From contig CP126206.1 of NCBI GenBank assembly GCA_030272155.1, positions 3,585,001 through 3,649,000 on the forward strand: 64,000 bases of DNA, written 5' to 3'. The translations under genes and the position numbers were made by a program. Shown here one piece after another: positions 11,098 to 22,010 of this stretch (within the stretch, counting starts at the first letter, position 1; the number at the start of each line of letters is the position of its first letter). The stretch is from Tetradesmus obliquus. Lineage: Eukaryota; Chlorophyta; Chlorophyceae; Sphaeropleales; Scenedesmaceae. The notes beneath the pieces were generated by a model, which searched no databases, was not told the DNA's origin, and saw only the letters and a list, made by a program, of their open reading frames with translations.

Positions 11098-11250
11098 TTG
11101 CCCAAAGGCTCGAAAAAGAACGAAAACAACAACAAATTAAATTATCTCAAGTGGTTCCGCACCAGCGCCGCGCACGGCATCGTCAAAGCGGGCCTGAGAA
11201 AGGTTCCCGGAGCAGAGTTCCGCAGGAACTTCGAGTTCTTTGAGCGCTGA
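11098..11250 (+). CDS. Possible terminal exon of an unrecognised small protein
   Basis: An open frame ending in TGA at 11250 encodes a basic, unrecognised sequence (KKNENNNKLNYLKWFRTSAA; C-terminus FRRNFEFFER). Its composition, rich in Lys and Asn with no triplet-repeat residues, is unlike the surrounding repeat-derived frames, and AT-richer DNA resembling a 3' UTR follows. No upstream exon or ATG start could be assigned; possible acceptors lie at about 11073-11081. It could be chance. Confidence 0.25.
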   Translation: MPKGSKKNENNNKLNYLKWFRTSAAHGIVKAGLRKVPGAEFRRNFEFFER

Positions 11251-11986
11251 AATGTGGCATGCTGCGCAGTCAAATGCATCCTAACCGTCTTTTTATATTA
11301 ATTGAAACATTCTGTTGGGTAAAATATCCTGCTATAAGGCTCCACTGGGATCGCCAATATGTCAACTACCCAACTACGCGATTTGCCAGCAGCAAGCATG
11401 CACTCGTATCCCCATAGCTCAGTCGGTTATTTACTTCTACGGATTTTGAATGCCTTACAAGCGCTTTGGTGCGAGACAATACAGTGTAAGACACCCCAAA
11501 CAGGGTGCCGGGCTTGTTAGAAGTGACTCTACTGGAGTGTACCCTGTTCGTGTCTGCATGTGTAGTGGTTTCCGCATGCCTTTTTGATTATTTACCTTTC
11601 ATTGGAGAGTTGCAATAGACTTCGCATGCGTGTTTCTTGGCATAGGAGCTTGAAACACCCACAGGCGCAAGCGATCATCCACTTTTTCGAACGTTCAAAA
11701 CAGTAAGTGCCTATGGTGTACTATTGAAGCGCTCAACCAGCCATCTCATCACTGTTTTCCTCCACACTGCGCTTTCAGTGCGTGTCTTTTATAAACAGCA
11801 GCACCCAGTCTGAACACAGCGCCGGACATGCATTAATATGAGTATTTTGAAATTGATGGAAAAGTCCGCCGCATGTGATGCTCATGTGACCATCAAGCCC
11901 TCAGCTGCGGTGTCTGCTTCATTTCTGCGCGCTGCGCGTCCTGCAGCCGACAAGGACTAGCCCAGAGTCAAACTTGAATATCAGCA
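11251..11986. other. Intergenic, promoter region of the SBP gene
   Basis: No gene seen. At about 11412-11424 the sequence TAGCTCAGTCGG matches a tRNA A-box, but no matching B-box or acceptor stem follows, so it is at most a decayed tRNA-like relic. The last 200 bp before the SBP start should hold its promoter. Confidence 0.4.
11787..11796 (+). promoter_or_regulatory. Possible TATA box of the SBP gene
   Basis: TTTTATAAAC lies about 190 bp before the SBP ATG in otherwise GC-richer DNA. The spacing would allow a 5' UTR of about 160 nt. This is a motif match only. Confidence 0.3.
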
Positions 11987-12693
11987 ATGGAAGACGCATC
12001 AAGGGGAGGGTCAAAGCGCTGCCAGGTACGCCTAGCATTGCAGCAGCAGCACGTGCCCAACACTAGCAGCGCCCCGGCTCCTGCGATTGCCGGCAGCGCA
12101 TCGCTGAAGCAATCATCGATGCCAAACTTCAAACATAATTCCATCGATCATCAGCAGCCGGCCAGAGCATCGTCCTCTGGGGGGCTGGCCGGCCCTCTCT
12201 TCCTCTGCTGCTGCACAGTGGCAACTGTCCTGTGGGTCCTGCTGCTGCTGCTGCTGCTGCTGCTGCCGGTGGTGTGTGGCTGGAACCTGGGCGGTCGCAC
12301 GCCACACACTGGAAGCTCACTTTGCGCTGCTGCTGCTGCTGCTGCTGCTGCTGCAGGTGGTGGGCTGCAGCTTTGACCTCACTGCCCACTGCCGCCACAT
12401 ACGGGAAGCTCACTGTGCGTTGCTGCTGCTGCTGCTGCTGCTGTAGGTGGTGGGCTGCAGCTTTGACCTCACTGCCCACTGCCGCCGCATACTGTTACCT
12501 CATTGTGTGTTGCTGCTGCTGCTGCTGCTGCTGCTCCAGGTTGTGGGCTGCAGCTTTGACCTCACTGCCTACGGCAGGCGTTACCACTCAAAGAAGCGGC
12601 TGTGCCCAGAGCACCTCAAGGCAGAGGCAGTGCAGCTGTGTGACACTGAGGGGCTCTTCCGCTTTTGCCAGCAGGTGAGCGTGCTGATTCAAT

Positions 12694-12725
<32 letters not shown>

Positions 12726-12805
12726 CCTCAGGGCAGAGGCAGTGCAGCTGTGTGACACTGAGGGGCTCTTCCGCTTTTGCCAGCAGGTGAGCGTGCTGAT
12801 TCAAT

Positions 12806-12843
<38 letters not shown>

Positions 12844-12923
12844 CCTCAGGGCAGAGGCAGTGCAGCTGTGTGACGCTGAGGGGCTCTTCCGCTTTTGCCA
12901 GCAGGTGAGCGTGCTGATTCAAT

Positions 12924-12955
<32 letters not shown>

Positions 12956-13038
12956 CCTCAGGGCAGAGGCAGTGCAGCTGTGTGACGCTGAGGGACTCTT
13001 CCGCTTTTGCCAGCAGGTGAGCGTGCTGAAATCGTCTA

Positions 13039-13079
<41 letters not shown>

Positions 13080-14204
13080 TGGAAGCACCAAGCGCAGCTG
13101 CCTTCAACATGCATCTTATGTTGCACACAACATGTTAGCTATGTCGTGCCTTGCAGTGTGGCAAGCTGGAACGACTGGAAGCACCAAGTGCAGCTGCCTT
13201 CGACATGCGTCTTTCTAGGTTTTTACAGATTATAATGTTGTAAAAACCTTTGCTTTGTTAATGCCTTGCAGTGTGGCAAGCTGGAGCGACTGGAAGCTTT
13301 TGCAGGCACCAAGCGCAGCTGCCGTCTAGGCCTTCACAAGCGCCGACTGAACCATGCAGCCTGCGCGGCTCGGCAGCAGCAGCAGCAGCGCGGCAGGCCG
13401 TCAGCAGCAGCAGCAGCAGCGCACCCGTGCTGGCCTTGCGCCGGCAGCTGCAGCGACTGCAGCAGCGACAGCCTCACAGACGCACTGCCAGCAGCAGCAG
13501 CAGCAGCAGCAGCAGCCGGGGCGAATGCAATGCATCAGCAGATAGAGATGCCGCAAGCAGACAAAGGCTGCTTCGCAGATGCATTGCCAGCTGGTAGAGT
13601 GGCTGCTGCTGCTGGCTGCTGCTGCTCCGCAGACACCGCAGCAGCAGCAGCGGCAGCAGCGCCAGCTGCAGCGGGTGCAATGCCTCAGCAGATGGAGATG
13701 CAGCACGCCGTCAGCGTTGATCAGTTGCTGCTGTGGAATGAGCTTCAAAAAGAACTGCTGCAGCCTCCTGCAACCACAGCAGCAGCAGCAGCGCAGCCTG
13801 CAGCAGCAGCAGCAGCAGCAGCGCAGCCTGCAGCAGGCAGCCTCAACTTTGATTACAGCAATATGGATTACAGCGATGAGGAGAGCCTCTCCAAGCTTGA
13901 GGCAATGATTGAGATGGAGATCATGCACGCCATGCTGCAGCCTGCTGCTGCCGCTGCTGCTGCTGCTGCTGCTGCAGGGCTGGCAGCACCTGCAGCACCT
14001 GCACCTGCAGCAGCAGTGCAGGCTGCTCAGGTGCAGCGCTCCGGTGTGCTGCTGCAGCAGTTCCAGGCTGTGTCAGCGGAGCTGCAGCAGCTGCAGGATG
14101 CCATTGCGCAGCTGCAACGCATGGAAGGTGCTGTCCTGCAGCAGCAGCAGCAGCAGCAGGCAGGGGCGTCGCTTGCCTCATCTTGGGAGGCGTGGCGCGC
14201 TTGA
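11987..14204 (+). CDS. SBP-box (SQUAMOSA promoter-binding protein-like) transcription factor
   Basis: Exons 11987-12025, 12540-12674 and 13272-14204 give 368 residues. The SBP domain spans about residues 11-90 and is split over all three exons. The first zinc site is complete: C12, C17, C35, H38 (CQVVGC, RLCPEH). The second shows C56, C59 (RFCQQC) and C75 (KRSC), but the usual His four residues after the second Cys is Glu63 (CGKLERLEAF). SBP factors are specific to the green lineage and bind GTAC-core sites; the Chlamydomonas copper regulator CRR1 is one. After the domain the protein is Gln/Ala-rich (CAG tracts), with a possible coiled coil near residues 325-350 (QLQQLQDAIAQLQRMEG region). 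The gene sits in tandem same-strand order after HVA22 and is convergent with the receptor gene at 23-30 kb. The C-terminal region could contain a further unrecognised intron. Confidence 0.85.
12340..12539 (+). repeat. Decoy array: acceptor-side copies of SBP exon 2
   Basis: Two copies (near 12356 and 12447) of a CTG run ending in an AG acceptor plus the exon start GTGGGCTGCAGCTTTGACCT precede the real exon at 12540. The CTG run directly abuts each acceptor. Confidence 0.85.
12675..13025 (+). repeat. Decoy array: donor-side copies of SBP exon 2
   Basis: Three further copies of the exon's last ~70 nt plus donor (GGGCTCTTCCGCTTTTGCCA, then GTGAGCGTGCTG) follow at about 112-118 bp spacing. They are separated by (CAG)n tracts of varying length. 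In the real exon the left edge reads CAGAGCACCTCA; in the copies it reads CAGCAGCACCTCA, so the junction is in CAG. One acceptor-side copy of exon 3 is at about 13150-13215. Confidence 0.88.
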
Positions 14205-14225
14205 TAAATGCTGTTTCTGCTTTTT

Positions 14226-14463
14226 GGTTAGCAGTCAGCGTTGATCAGCTGCTGCTGTGGAATGAGCTACTAAAGGAACTGATGCAGCCTCCTGCAACCG
14301 CAGCAGCAGCAGCAGCAGCAGTTCCATGCTGTGTCAGCGGAGCTGCAGCAGCTGCAGGATGCCATTGCGCAGCTGCAAGGCATGGAACGTGTTGTTCAAC
14401 AGCAGCAGCAGCAGCAGGTTGGGGCGTCGCTTGCCTCATCTTGGGAGGCATGGCGCGCTTGAT
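14226..14463 (+). repeat. Copy of the SBP gene's 3' coding end
   Basis: After the SBP stop, sequence from within exon 3 recurs: GTCAGCGTTGATCAGCTGCT (compare about 13710), then the segment ending CATCTTGGGAGGCATGGCGC and a stop. The central part of the original is missing. It could encode an alternative C-terminus if transcribed and spliced, or simply be a duplicated 3' flank. Confidence 0.7.
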
Positions 14464-16986
14464 CGCCTGCAGCAGCAGCAGCAGGCTAGGGCATGATGAA
14501 TGCTGTGATCGGTGCACTGTGATGTGTGTGCACTGTGCTCAGGTCACACAGCAGCCGCATGTGCTGCGGGTGCACGGCAGCCACGTAAGGCAGCTGTTGT
14601 ATACATGTTGCTGGGTGTATGCATGTGCTTTCAGCAACAACATGTGCATGTGCTTTCAGCGACAGGTCTGCATGATGGGCTTGTAGCAACAACATATGAG
14701 GGATCTAAAGAAGCAATGGTAATAGCGTTTGCAGTTGTGGTGATTAATGCGAGCTGGACGCGGTGTGCATGTGATCTGGGAGCTGAAACGGAGTGCATTG
14801 CCGGTAGCTGCATGCATATACCGGCGGCTGACACTGTTACCATGTATGTGCATATGGTCCAAAGAGCTGAGATGGAAATCATACGTGTGGCTGGTGTGCT
14901 GCAGTGGTGTGCTGGTGTGCTGCAAACAACAGCGTTCAAATATGCTGCGAGTCGCGGCTGACACTGTTACCATGTATGTGCATATGGTCCAAAGAGCTGA
15001 GATGGAGAATATGCGTGTTGCTGGTGTGCTGCCAGTGGTGTGCTGTTGCACTTTCAAAACAACAGCGGCAAACATGCGCAGTGTTACTGTGTCATGGCCG
15101 CCACTGTCACTATGTTATGTTATGTTGTTATGGAATCACACAGGGCTGCCTTTTCTTAGAGAGGCGCTGCATATGGGCCGGTGTATCTTTCGAACATAGT
15201 TTTGAGTAGAGATTTGAATAGAGATTTGGGCCACAAAGGGATCGACTGGTTTGGCGGGTTTGCTGTGCACGCTGTTTTTTCCAAATATGCCAGCAGGGGT
15301 AGCAGCAGGGCGCGCAGCAATGCATCGTGTGCATGTGAGCTCCTAGGTTATGCACTTGGGTGCCTGTATGTCTGCCTGTACTCACAATTTATGGTGTTTA
15401 TGTCTAGCAAAGCAGTCCTATTCAGGGCGGGCTATGCTGGGTGGGTCTTTGCTGAGGCATTCATGCTGCAGCATAAATGCCTATATGCCTATATGTGGTG
15501 ATGCACTTGTGTAGTCGTGTTGGGTCCTTCTCTGGAGGGAGTTCTGGCTGGCATCGGCTGCCGCTGCTGCCGGCTGCTGCTGCCGGCTGCTGCTGCTGCT
15601 TTTGAGTGTGTTGCCCAGGCTGCATCTATTGGCTGTGCTTTGGGACCTGCTTGGCAGCAGAACGGCTCCCTTCTCTGCGGCTGAAGTGCATATTTCGGCT
15701 GTGCTTTGTGTGCTTTGTGCGCTGTCCTGCAGCAGCAGCTGCTGCTGCTGTCAGCGGGGTTGGCATGCACGCAGCGTGGTGCAAGATGCTGCTGCTGCTG
15801 CCGTGCAGGTGCATTTAGGTTCAGGGCTTAGATTAGTGCGAGTGTGTGTCGAGTACTCATGCTGCAGTTTGCAGCATGAACTCGGCCTGGCGCATGCACT
15901 GCACACGTGTGTGAGCTGCAGGGTTTTGATCATTAGGGTTTGCTTTTTTCAGCAGGGGATGCGCAGGCCTTCCTTCTGCAACATGAGCTTCGCGCGGTGC
16001 GCGTATGCATGTCTCGCTTATGACTTGCGGGAGATGCAGCGTGCTGTTTAGTAGGGCTTTGCTTGCGCCGGCTGTGTGGTTATCTTTGCAGCTCGCACCA
16101 GCTGAGCAGCAGCAGCAGCAGCAGCAGCAGCTACATCAGACACGCTGGATGATCACAAGTGCTTGACTTTGCTGCGGTGCTGCTGTTGGTGCTGCAACAG
16201 AGGCATAATGTTATACACGCAGGGATGCGTGCTCGGCGCTGTGTCTGTGATTCTTATCTATCTTATCTATCTGCTGTTTCGGCCGATGTTCTGACTGTAT
16301 GGCCTTTGTGGTGACATTAGGAGGAATGGTGGCATGCGTGGGCACGCATGCTGCTGGTTGCACAGGACAGCGCAGCGATGAACACCAGCGTGTGTTTGGG
16401 CTTGGCTGTCTTATGTATGCTGCAAGCACCTCAAAACTGTTAGACTGTCAGATCTCTGCCTGACTGTGCAGTGCGGCAGCTAACACATTGCAGCCTGCGG
16501 GTGCAGCAAGGGAAGCCGCCAGCCAGCCGTCACAGCTGCAAACGGCGGCTGGGTGGTGGGCCGGCGCGATCATGCATTGGAGTTATCCGTTTCCTGCAAG
16601 CACTGCATGTCCCCGTGCTGCAGCAGGGGATGCAGGACAATTGTTTGCTGGTACAGGGCCGCATATTCTTGCGGGGCGTACAACATCAGAGGCGGCGTGT
16701 GCATGCAGCAGCTGCTGTTGTAGCCAGAATGTCAAACGGCAGTGGATGTGTTACGCATGTGTGTCATTTTGAATTCGAACTGCCACAGGCAGCTGCCTGC
16801 CTGCAGGCATAACCACTGAGCCGCCTGTGGCGTATGGCCAGAACACGGCCTATGTTTCATGTGCCAGCTACGGATTTATATCATATTCAGTACATGGAAA
16901 CTCTGCGCGTCAATCTTTGCACCTTGTCAGTGGCATGTTAGTAATGCGTGTGTCACTTGATAACATGCTGCCTTGGGGGCCGCCAG

Positions 16987-17016
16987 CCAGCCGCCGCAGC
17001 TGCAAGCGGCGGCTGG
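16987..17016. repeat. GC-rich hairpin, one of two copies
   Basis: CCAGCCGCCGC, loop AGCTGCAA, GCGGCGGCTGG form a perfect 11-bp stem. A weaker copy with mismatches lies at about 16520-16550 in the same surrounding sequence (GGCTGGGTGGTGGGC). Confidence 0.5.
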
Positions 17017-17353
17017 GTGGTGGGCTGGCCCGATCGTGCATTGGCCTTGAATTTGTCAGAAGGATTGCACGTGGATGCATGCAACCAGGATAGCGGGACT
17101 GCTGACGAGCTGCCATGTTTCCTGCAAGCACTGCATGTTTCCTGCAAGCGCTGCGCTGTGCTTGCCTGCAGATGCTTTGGCACGGCACAGCCGGCGCTGC
17201 GGCTATTCTGGACCGCTGAACCACCAGGTTTCAGTGGCAGTTATGCACTGCCTTCTTGCTTCTTGTTACTGGATTGCGAGAGCCCGAGTGCGGCGCGCCA
17301 GCAGAGGTGCTAGTGGCAGCTCATATCAGAGCACCTGACTGGCTCAGTTGTGA

Positions 17354-17396
17354 CAGTCAAAGCATGTATAGATATATCATATACATGCTTTGACTG
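17354..17396. repeat. 17-bp perfect inverted repeat (hairpin)
   Basis: CAGTCAAAGCATGTATA pairs perfectly with TATACATGCTTTGACTG across a 9-nt loop (GATATATCA). No gene adjoins it. It could be a small transposon remnant or a structured RNA element. Confidence 0.6.
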
Positions 17397-17854
17397 ACCT
17401 GCTGGCTACATTTGCATGCATGAAAGGACGCGGTCAAACAACAGGCGGGTTTCTTGTGGTCCCTGCTCTGACGGGCCTTCGAGCCATATGCTTTCAAAAA
17501 CATCCAAATCTTGCATGTTTGGTTTGAACCTCGGCGTGAAGCATGCGGTCGCTGTTGTGCTGTGCTTGCAGTTTGAATGCGGCCCGCTGCGGCAGCGCCC
17601 TTTAGGATACTTGCAGGATGTCATTTTCCTGTTACCAGACGTGCGGTGCATTGATTGGCGTAGGCACATGTGTGTTTGGAACATGCATATCGCCCCATTT
17701 AAGCACTGCGCATTGCCTGCAGCTTGAGCTGCGGTGAGTGTTCTGGTTTCGATTGTGTGTTTGCATCGTTTGCCATCTTGCGGGCCTTGCATGGCTGAGC
17801 ACACAGGCTTGGCACTTGCTGTGCACCTGACATGCTTGCTTGCTGCGCATACTG

Positions 17855-18440
17855 TTTGGTGCTGCTTACTGTTTGGTGCTGCTTCAAAATGCTGCTCTTT
17901 GCTTGGCACCAGCTGCCAAAACACATGTGGCCGTTTGCTTGGCACTGCAGCAGTCGCTGCACGCCCTGATGCATCACTGCTTACTGTTTGGTGCTGCTTG
18001 TAGATTGAGTGATATGTGCCAGCATGCATGCTTGGCAATGGGCGGCAAACTGTCTGTTGCAGGCGCCGTGCGTCCCATCACTGTTTGGTGCTGCTTCTGA
18101 GCCATGTGTTTGTGCCGGTATGCATGCTTGGCAATGGGCGGCAAACCGTCTGTTGCAGGCGCTGCGCGCCCCATCACTGCTTACTGTTTGGTGCTGCATG
18201 CGGGTCAAGTGCTTGACCGTGAGCAGCAAACCGTCTGTTGCAGGCGCTGCGCGCCCCATCACTGCTTACTGTTTGGTGCTGCTTGCGGGTCGAGTGCTTG
18301 ACCGTGAGCAGCAAACCGTCTGTTGCAGGCGCTGCGCGCCCCATCACTGCTTACTGTTTGGTGCTGCTTCCGAGTTGAGTGCTTGGCTTTGGGCGGCAGA
18401 TTGACTGGGAGGTGCCGCGCGCCCCATCACTGCTCACTTG
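17855..18440. repeat. ~85-bp tandem repeat
   Basis: About six units containing ACTGTTTGGTGCTGCTT and AAACCGTCTGTTGCAGGCGC. The clearest copies of the second motif start at 18143, 18228 and 18313, an 85-bp period. Each unit includes a TTGCAG sequence that resembles a splice acceptor, but I could not connect it to an exon. Confidence 0.75.
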
Positions 18441-20635
18441 TTTTTCTGTGTGTGTGGCGGTACTTGGTGGCGCGCAGCTACATCGCGCTGGTTGGCTGCA
18501 CCATGTGTGTGCAACTGGGGCCTAAAATGGGTCCTCAGTTGTGGATGGTACTGTCAGTGGGGCATGGGAATGTCTTCTGATGGCATGCTTTTGGGTTGCA
18601 CAGGCGTGACAGGTGGCGCGCAACGAGTGCGCTGTACTGCAGCGCAATGAGTGCGCTGTACTGCATGTTGACAGCTGTTTGTCGTAGCGGCAGCTCTGCT
18701 TTGCGGCTGTGGCGGCAGCTTGGCTCTGCAGCTATATCTGTATCTGTGTGGGCTTGGTTGCAGGCTGAATTGCATGTTCAACTGCACAGGTCAACTCCCA
18801 CTTGACTGAATAGTATTCTATCGCTTGACACTTGACACAGCAGTGGCCCAGTGGCACCTACTTGCAGCTGCTGCTAGTGCCTGGAGGGCTGCTAGGGCCT
18901 GGAGGGCTGCTCCCTTCTTTGGAGGGCTGCTAGTGCCTGGAGGATCCTGCAGCAGCACAGTATCAAGATTTGCATGAGATACAATCTGCAAGAGCTGAAT
19001 GCAACGTGCTGCTGTGTGGCTTGCGGTGGCGGCTATTGTGGACTGTGTTTCGACAGCAGGGCTGTGCCTGCTGCTGTGCGCCGCACACAATGCGGCATGC
19101 AGGATGCGGGACCATACCATTTCAGATGTTGCCAGGACCCACATGTAATTATCCTGTCTAATGCGGCATGAGAGGGGAGGAGGGGTAAATTGCGTGGCCA
19201 TTGAAATTGAAACTGCGGCCATGCTACTAGCATGATGCCACACATATGTCCGCTTGCATATATGTTACCAAGCCACCAAAGTATGGTCACAGGCCCACCC
19301 ACAAAGGAGCCAAACACGGCTCATGAGGTCCACAAAACGTCGAGAACAAAAGTCTGAAATCAAAAGCACAGCAGCCACATGGCAGCGGCTGAACAGACCG
19401 CAAAGAAAGGTTGTGTTGTACAGTCACGGTAGTGCCCTCAACAACGACAGGTGCTGCATGAGGAGCACTAGATTGAGACAGCTGGCTTGCCAGGCAAACA
19501 GCCTTGCATACACTACCAAGTGCTGCCTCTCCCCCCTCCCCAGTCCCCTCCTGCACACACCCTATGCTTGGCAAGCAAGCAATGCATGCATTACGCCGGT
19601 GCCAGGACACCCACGCTGCTAGCATGCTTGACGCCCAGAACCCTGCTTCTCTGCCACGCTGGAAACCCTTTTCACCAGCTTGCCCCCACACGCAGAGCCA
19701 GGCACTCGCCACGGCAGTACAGTGACGACAGCACATGTCTCACACATGTTGGGACGGGTTGGAACGTGCAGGGAACGGGTCACACATGTTGGAACGTGTA
19801 GTACACGACTGCAGGACATTGATGTCCCCGAAACCGCTGCCAGCAACATTGACACATCAGCATAGAATTCCTCAAGTACCTGAATTTCACAAACCATGGG
19901 CGCTGCCAGCGCTGCTAACCGAAGGTGCAAGAGGTGCAAAAAGGGCCAAGGTTTGAGTGCAGTGTGAGCCGTGCAAGCATGCTGCGTGCACCGCGCGAAC
20001 CAGTGCAGCGGCAGCAGCACCTGCACCGCGTTGTGTGGTAGCTAGAGCAGCTCGCCTGCCGTTGTGGCAATGGACCTGCCGGAGTGTGTGAATATGTTGA
20101 CAAACAAAGAACACAAAAACCAGTCACGCCACCAGTCAGTCATGCCCTCAGCCCGGGCGGTACTCCAAGCCACTTCCACAGACAAAAAGCAACCACCAGC
20201 CTGTCACTGAGAAGCCATGCTGTTGTGTGCCTAGTGTTACGTTGTGTTATGTTGTGTTCACACTCAGCTGTTGTGACGTAAAAGCACTCCACTCAGCAAA
20301 GGGGTGTGAAACCCCAATGTTCCAGTGTACGGGAGGCTCAAAGGGACTAGCACAGGCAGCGCATGAGGCGCGCTAGCTCACCTCACATATGCTTGAAAAG
20401 AAACAAGATGAAGAAGACATCTCCCATGGGTAGCCTGCTTGCATGCACCCAAACGAAACCCCATTGTCAACATGCTCATACCCTTGCCGGTATTTCGCCT
20501 GACTAAACCAGGCCTAGAAAGCCACGTCAGACAATGCCTTGGGGGCGATGCCAGAGCTGGCATCCCTGCGCCTGTGTTTCATTTAAACCTCAAGTGTGTG
20601 ACACACAACGCTTTTCAAATGAGTTGGTGAACCCT
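18441..20635. other. Intergenic, no recognised gene
   Basis: Only short repeats are visible: a duplicated CAACGAGTGCGCTGTACTGC-like stretch near 18620-18665, and GGAGGGCTGCTAGTGCCTGG repeats at 18875-18945. A copy of a dispersed sequence, GCCAGGACCCACATGT, lies at 19131-19146 and also occurs at 23111 and about 35588. Confidence 0.4.
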
Positions 20636-20639
20636 CACA

Positions 20640-20760
20640 GGTCGAGGGTGTGGAGCCCAGGGGCACCGCCCCTGGCCATACACACCCTCTTACCCAGGAG
20701 CTGCAGAGCTGCCTGGGTAGTCACTCACTCACTCACTCACTGAACCCTCCCGGTGCCGCT
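20640..20760. repeat. Dispersed repeat with palindromic core, copy 1
   Basis: It contains CCAGGGGCACCGCCCCTGG, nearly self-complementary, followed by ACCCAGGAGCTGCAGAGCTG, CCTGGGTAG and a short CACT run. The second copy is at 21806-21940. Confidence 0.6.
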
Positions 20761-21284
20761 GTGGTGTGCAGTGTCTGCAAACTTCCGGACACAGCATGGC
20801 GCTCTCAAACCAGTGACATGCGTCCATCAGAGGTGGACGCTTGCATGCGGCCTTGTGCAAGCACTCTGATATCACACCCACACGAAGCGTGCCCTGATGA
20901 CCCTCATGTTGATGATGTAGATTTGCTGATCCCAAAACGTAGAACGACAGTGCTATAGGAACGGAAGCAAACCTGTGCTCAGCAAGCTTACTGCTGCTGG
21001 GACAGCAGCCACCATCTGCTATGCTTATTTGAGTTCATGGTACAGCCAGCAACATCACGTGACACCACCGCCGGCCATGCTGTAGGACGGCACAAGCGCA
21101 CAACTTGGTGGTACGAGCAGTGCATGTAGCTGTTTGGCTATCCGCTGTTGCCCATCCGAACTCACTGGCATGGCCGCTGCGGTGCACTGCGGTGCATGTT
21201 CTGCTGATGCCCTGTGGGGATCCGCTGCCGAGCACCCGCGCCAACAGGAGCACGCGTGATGCGATGTAGACAACTGCAGACAAC

Positions 21285-22010
21285 GCACTGCAGGGCAAGC
21301 ACTGCCAGCGCCGCCAGGGCCAGGCGACAACCTGGCAACCACTGGCTGCTGTGCATGTGCTGCTGTGCATGTGCTGCTGTGCATGTGCTGCTGTGCATGT
21401 GCTGCAGACTCAGCTTGATGCACTGCACTGCTGCGCATGTGCTGCAATGCACTGCTGCGCATGTGCTGCACTGCACTGCTGTGCATGTGCTGCTGACTCA
21501 GCTTGATGCACTGCACTGCTGCAATGCACTGCTGCAATGCACTGCTGCGCATGTGCTGCACTGCACTGCTGTGCATGTGCTGCTGACTCAGCTTGATGCA
21601 ATGCACTGCTGCAATGCAGTGCTGCAATTCACCGCTGCAATGCACTGCTGCAATGCACTGCTGTGCATCTGCTGCAGTTCACCGCTGCAATGCACTGCTG
21701 CAATTCGCTGCTTTGATGCACTGCTGTGCATGTGCTGCTGTGCATGTGCTGCTGACCCAGCTTGATGCCGTGCTGCAGATCCACACAAACAGCAGCACAC
21801 ATGCTGTGCAGGTAGAGGGCGTGGAGGCCAGGGGCGCCGCCCCTGGCCACACGCATCCTCTCCAACCTTAACGGAAGTGCCCTTACACAGGAGCTGCAGA
21901 GCGGCCTGGGTAGCCACTCGCCCACTCACTCGCGTGTAGTGTATTGCAGACAACTTGATGCACTGCATACTCAGCATTGCCGGCGCCGCCAGGGCAACGC
22001 AACAAAAAAA
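21285..22010. repeat. CTG/CATGTG satellite between dispersed repeat pieces
   Basis: From about 21350 to 21770 a CTGCTGTGCATGTG unit (14-15 bp) is arranged in longer units that include GACTCAGCTTGATGCA. The second dispersed-repeat copy (21806-21940) has a perfect palindrome, CCAGGGGCGCCGCCCCTGG. A third motif, GCCGCCAGGGC with flanks, occurs at about 21309 and 21988, so the satellite is bracketed by related pieces. Confidence 0.65.

Larger units (their letters stand above)
14464..17850. other. Gene-poor region with local duplications
   Basis: No coding region could be supported on either strand. A ~125-bp segment is duplicated at about 14822-14935 and 14953-15055 (CTGACACTGTTACCATGTAT). A segment with a GC hairpin recurs at about 16505-16580 and 16980-17042. 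Short CTG/CAG tracts occur near 15590, 15735 and 16105. Part may be long 3' UTR of the SBP gene. Confidence 0.4.

Noticed and set aside
11400-11475. tRNA gene
   Set aside because: TAGCTCAGTCGG matches an A-box, but there is no matching B-box at the right distance and the ends do not form an acceptor stem.
14500-15500. Membrane protein gene in the Cys/Met-rich frames
   Set aside because: Frames rest on a duplicated ~125-bp segment, lack consistent splice sites and change composition between copies.
21055-21765. Histidine/alanine-rich repeat protein genes on either strand
   Set aside because: Frames arise from the CTG/CATGTG satellite and are open in several phases at once, as expected from short-period repeats.
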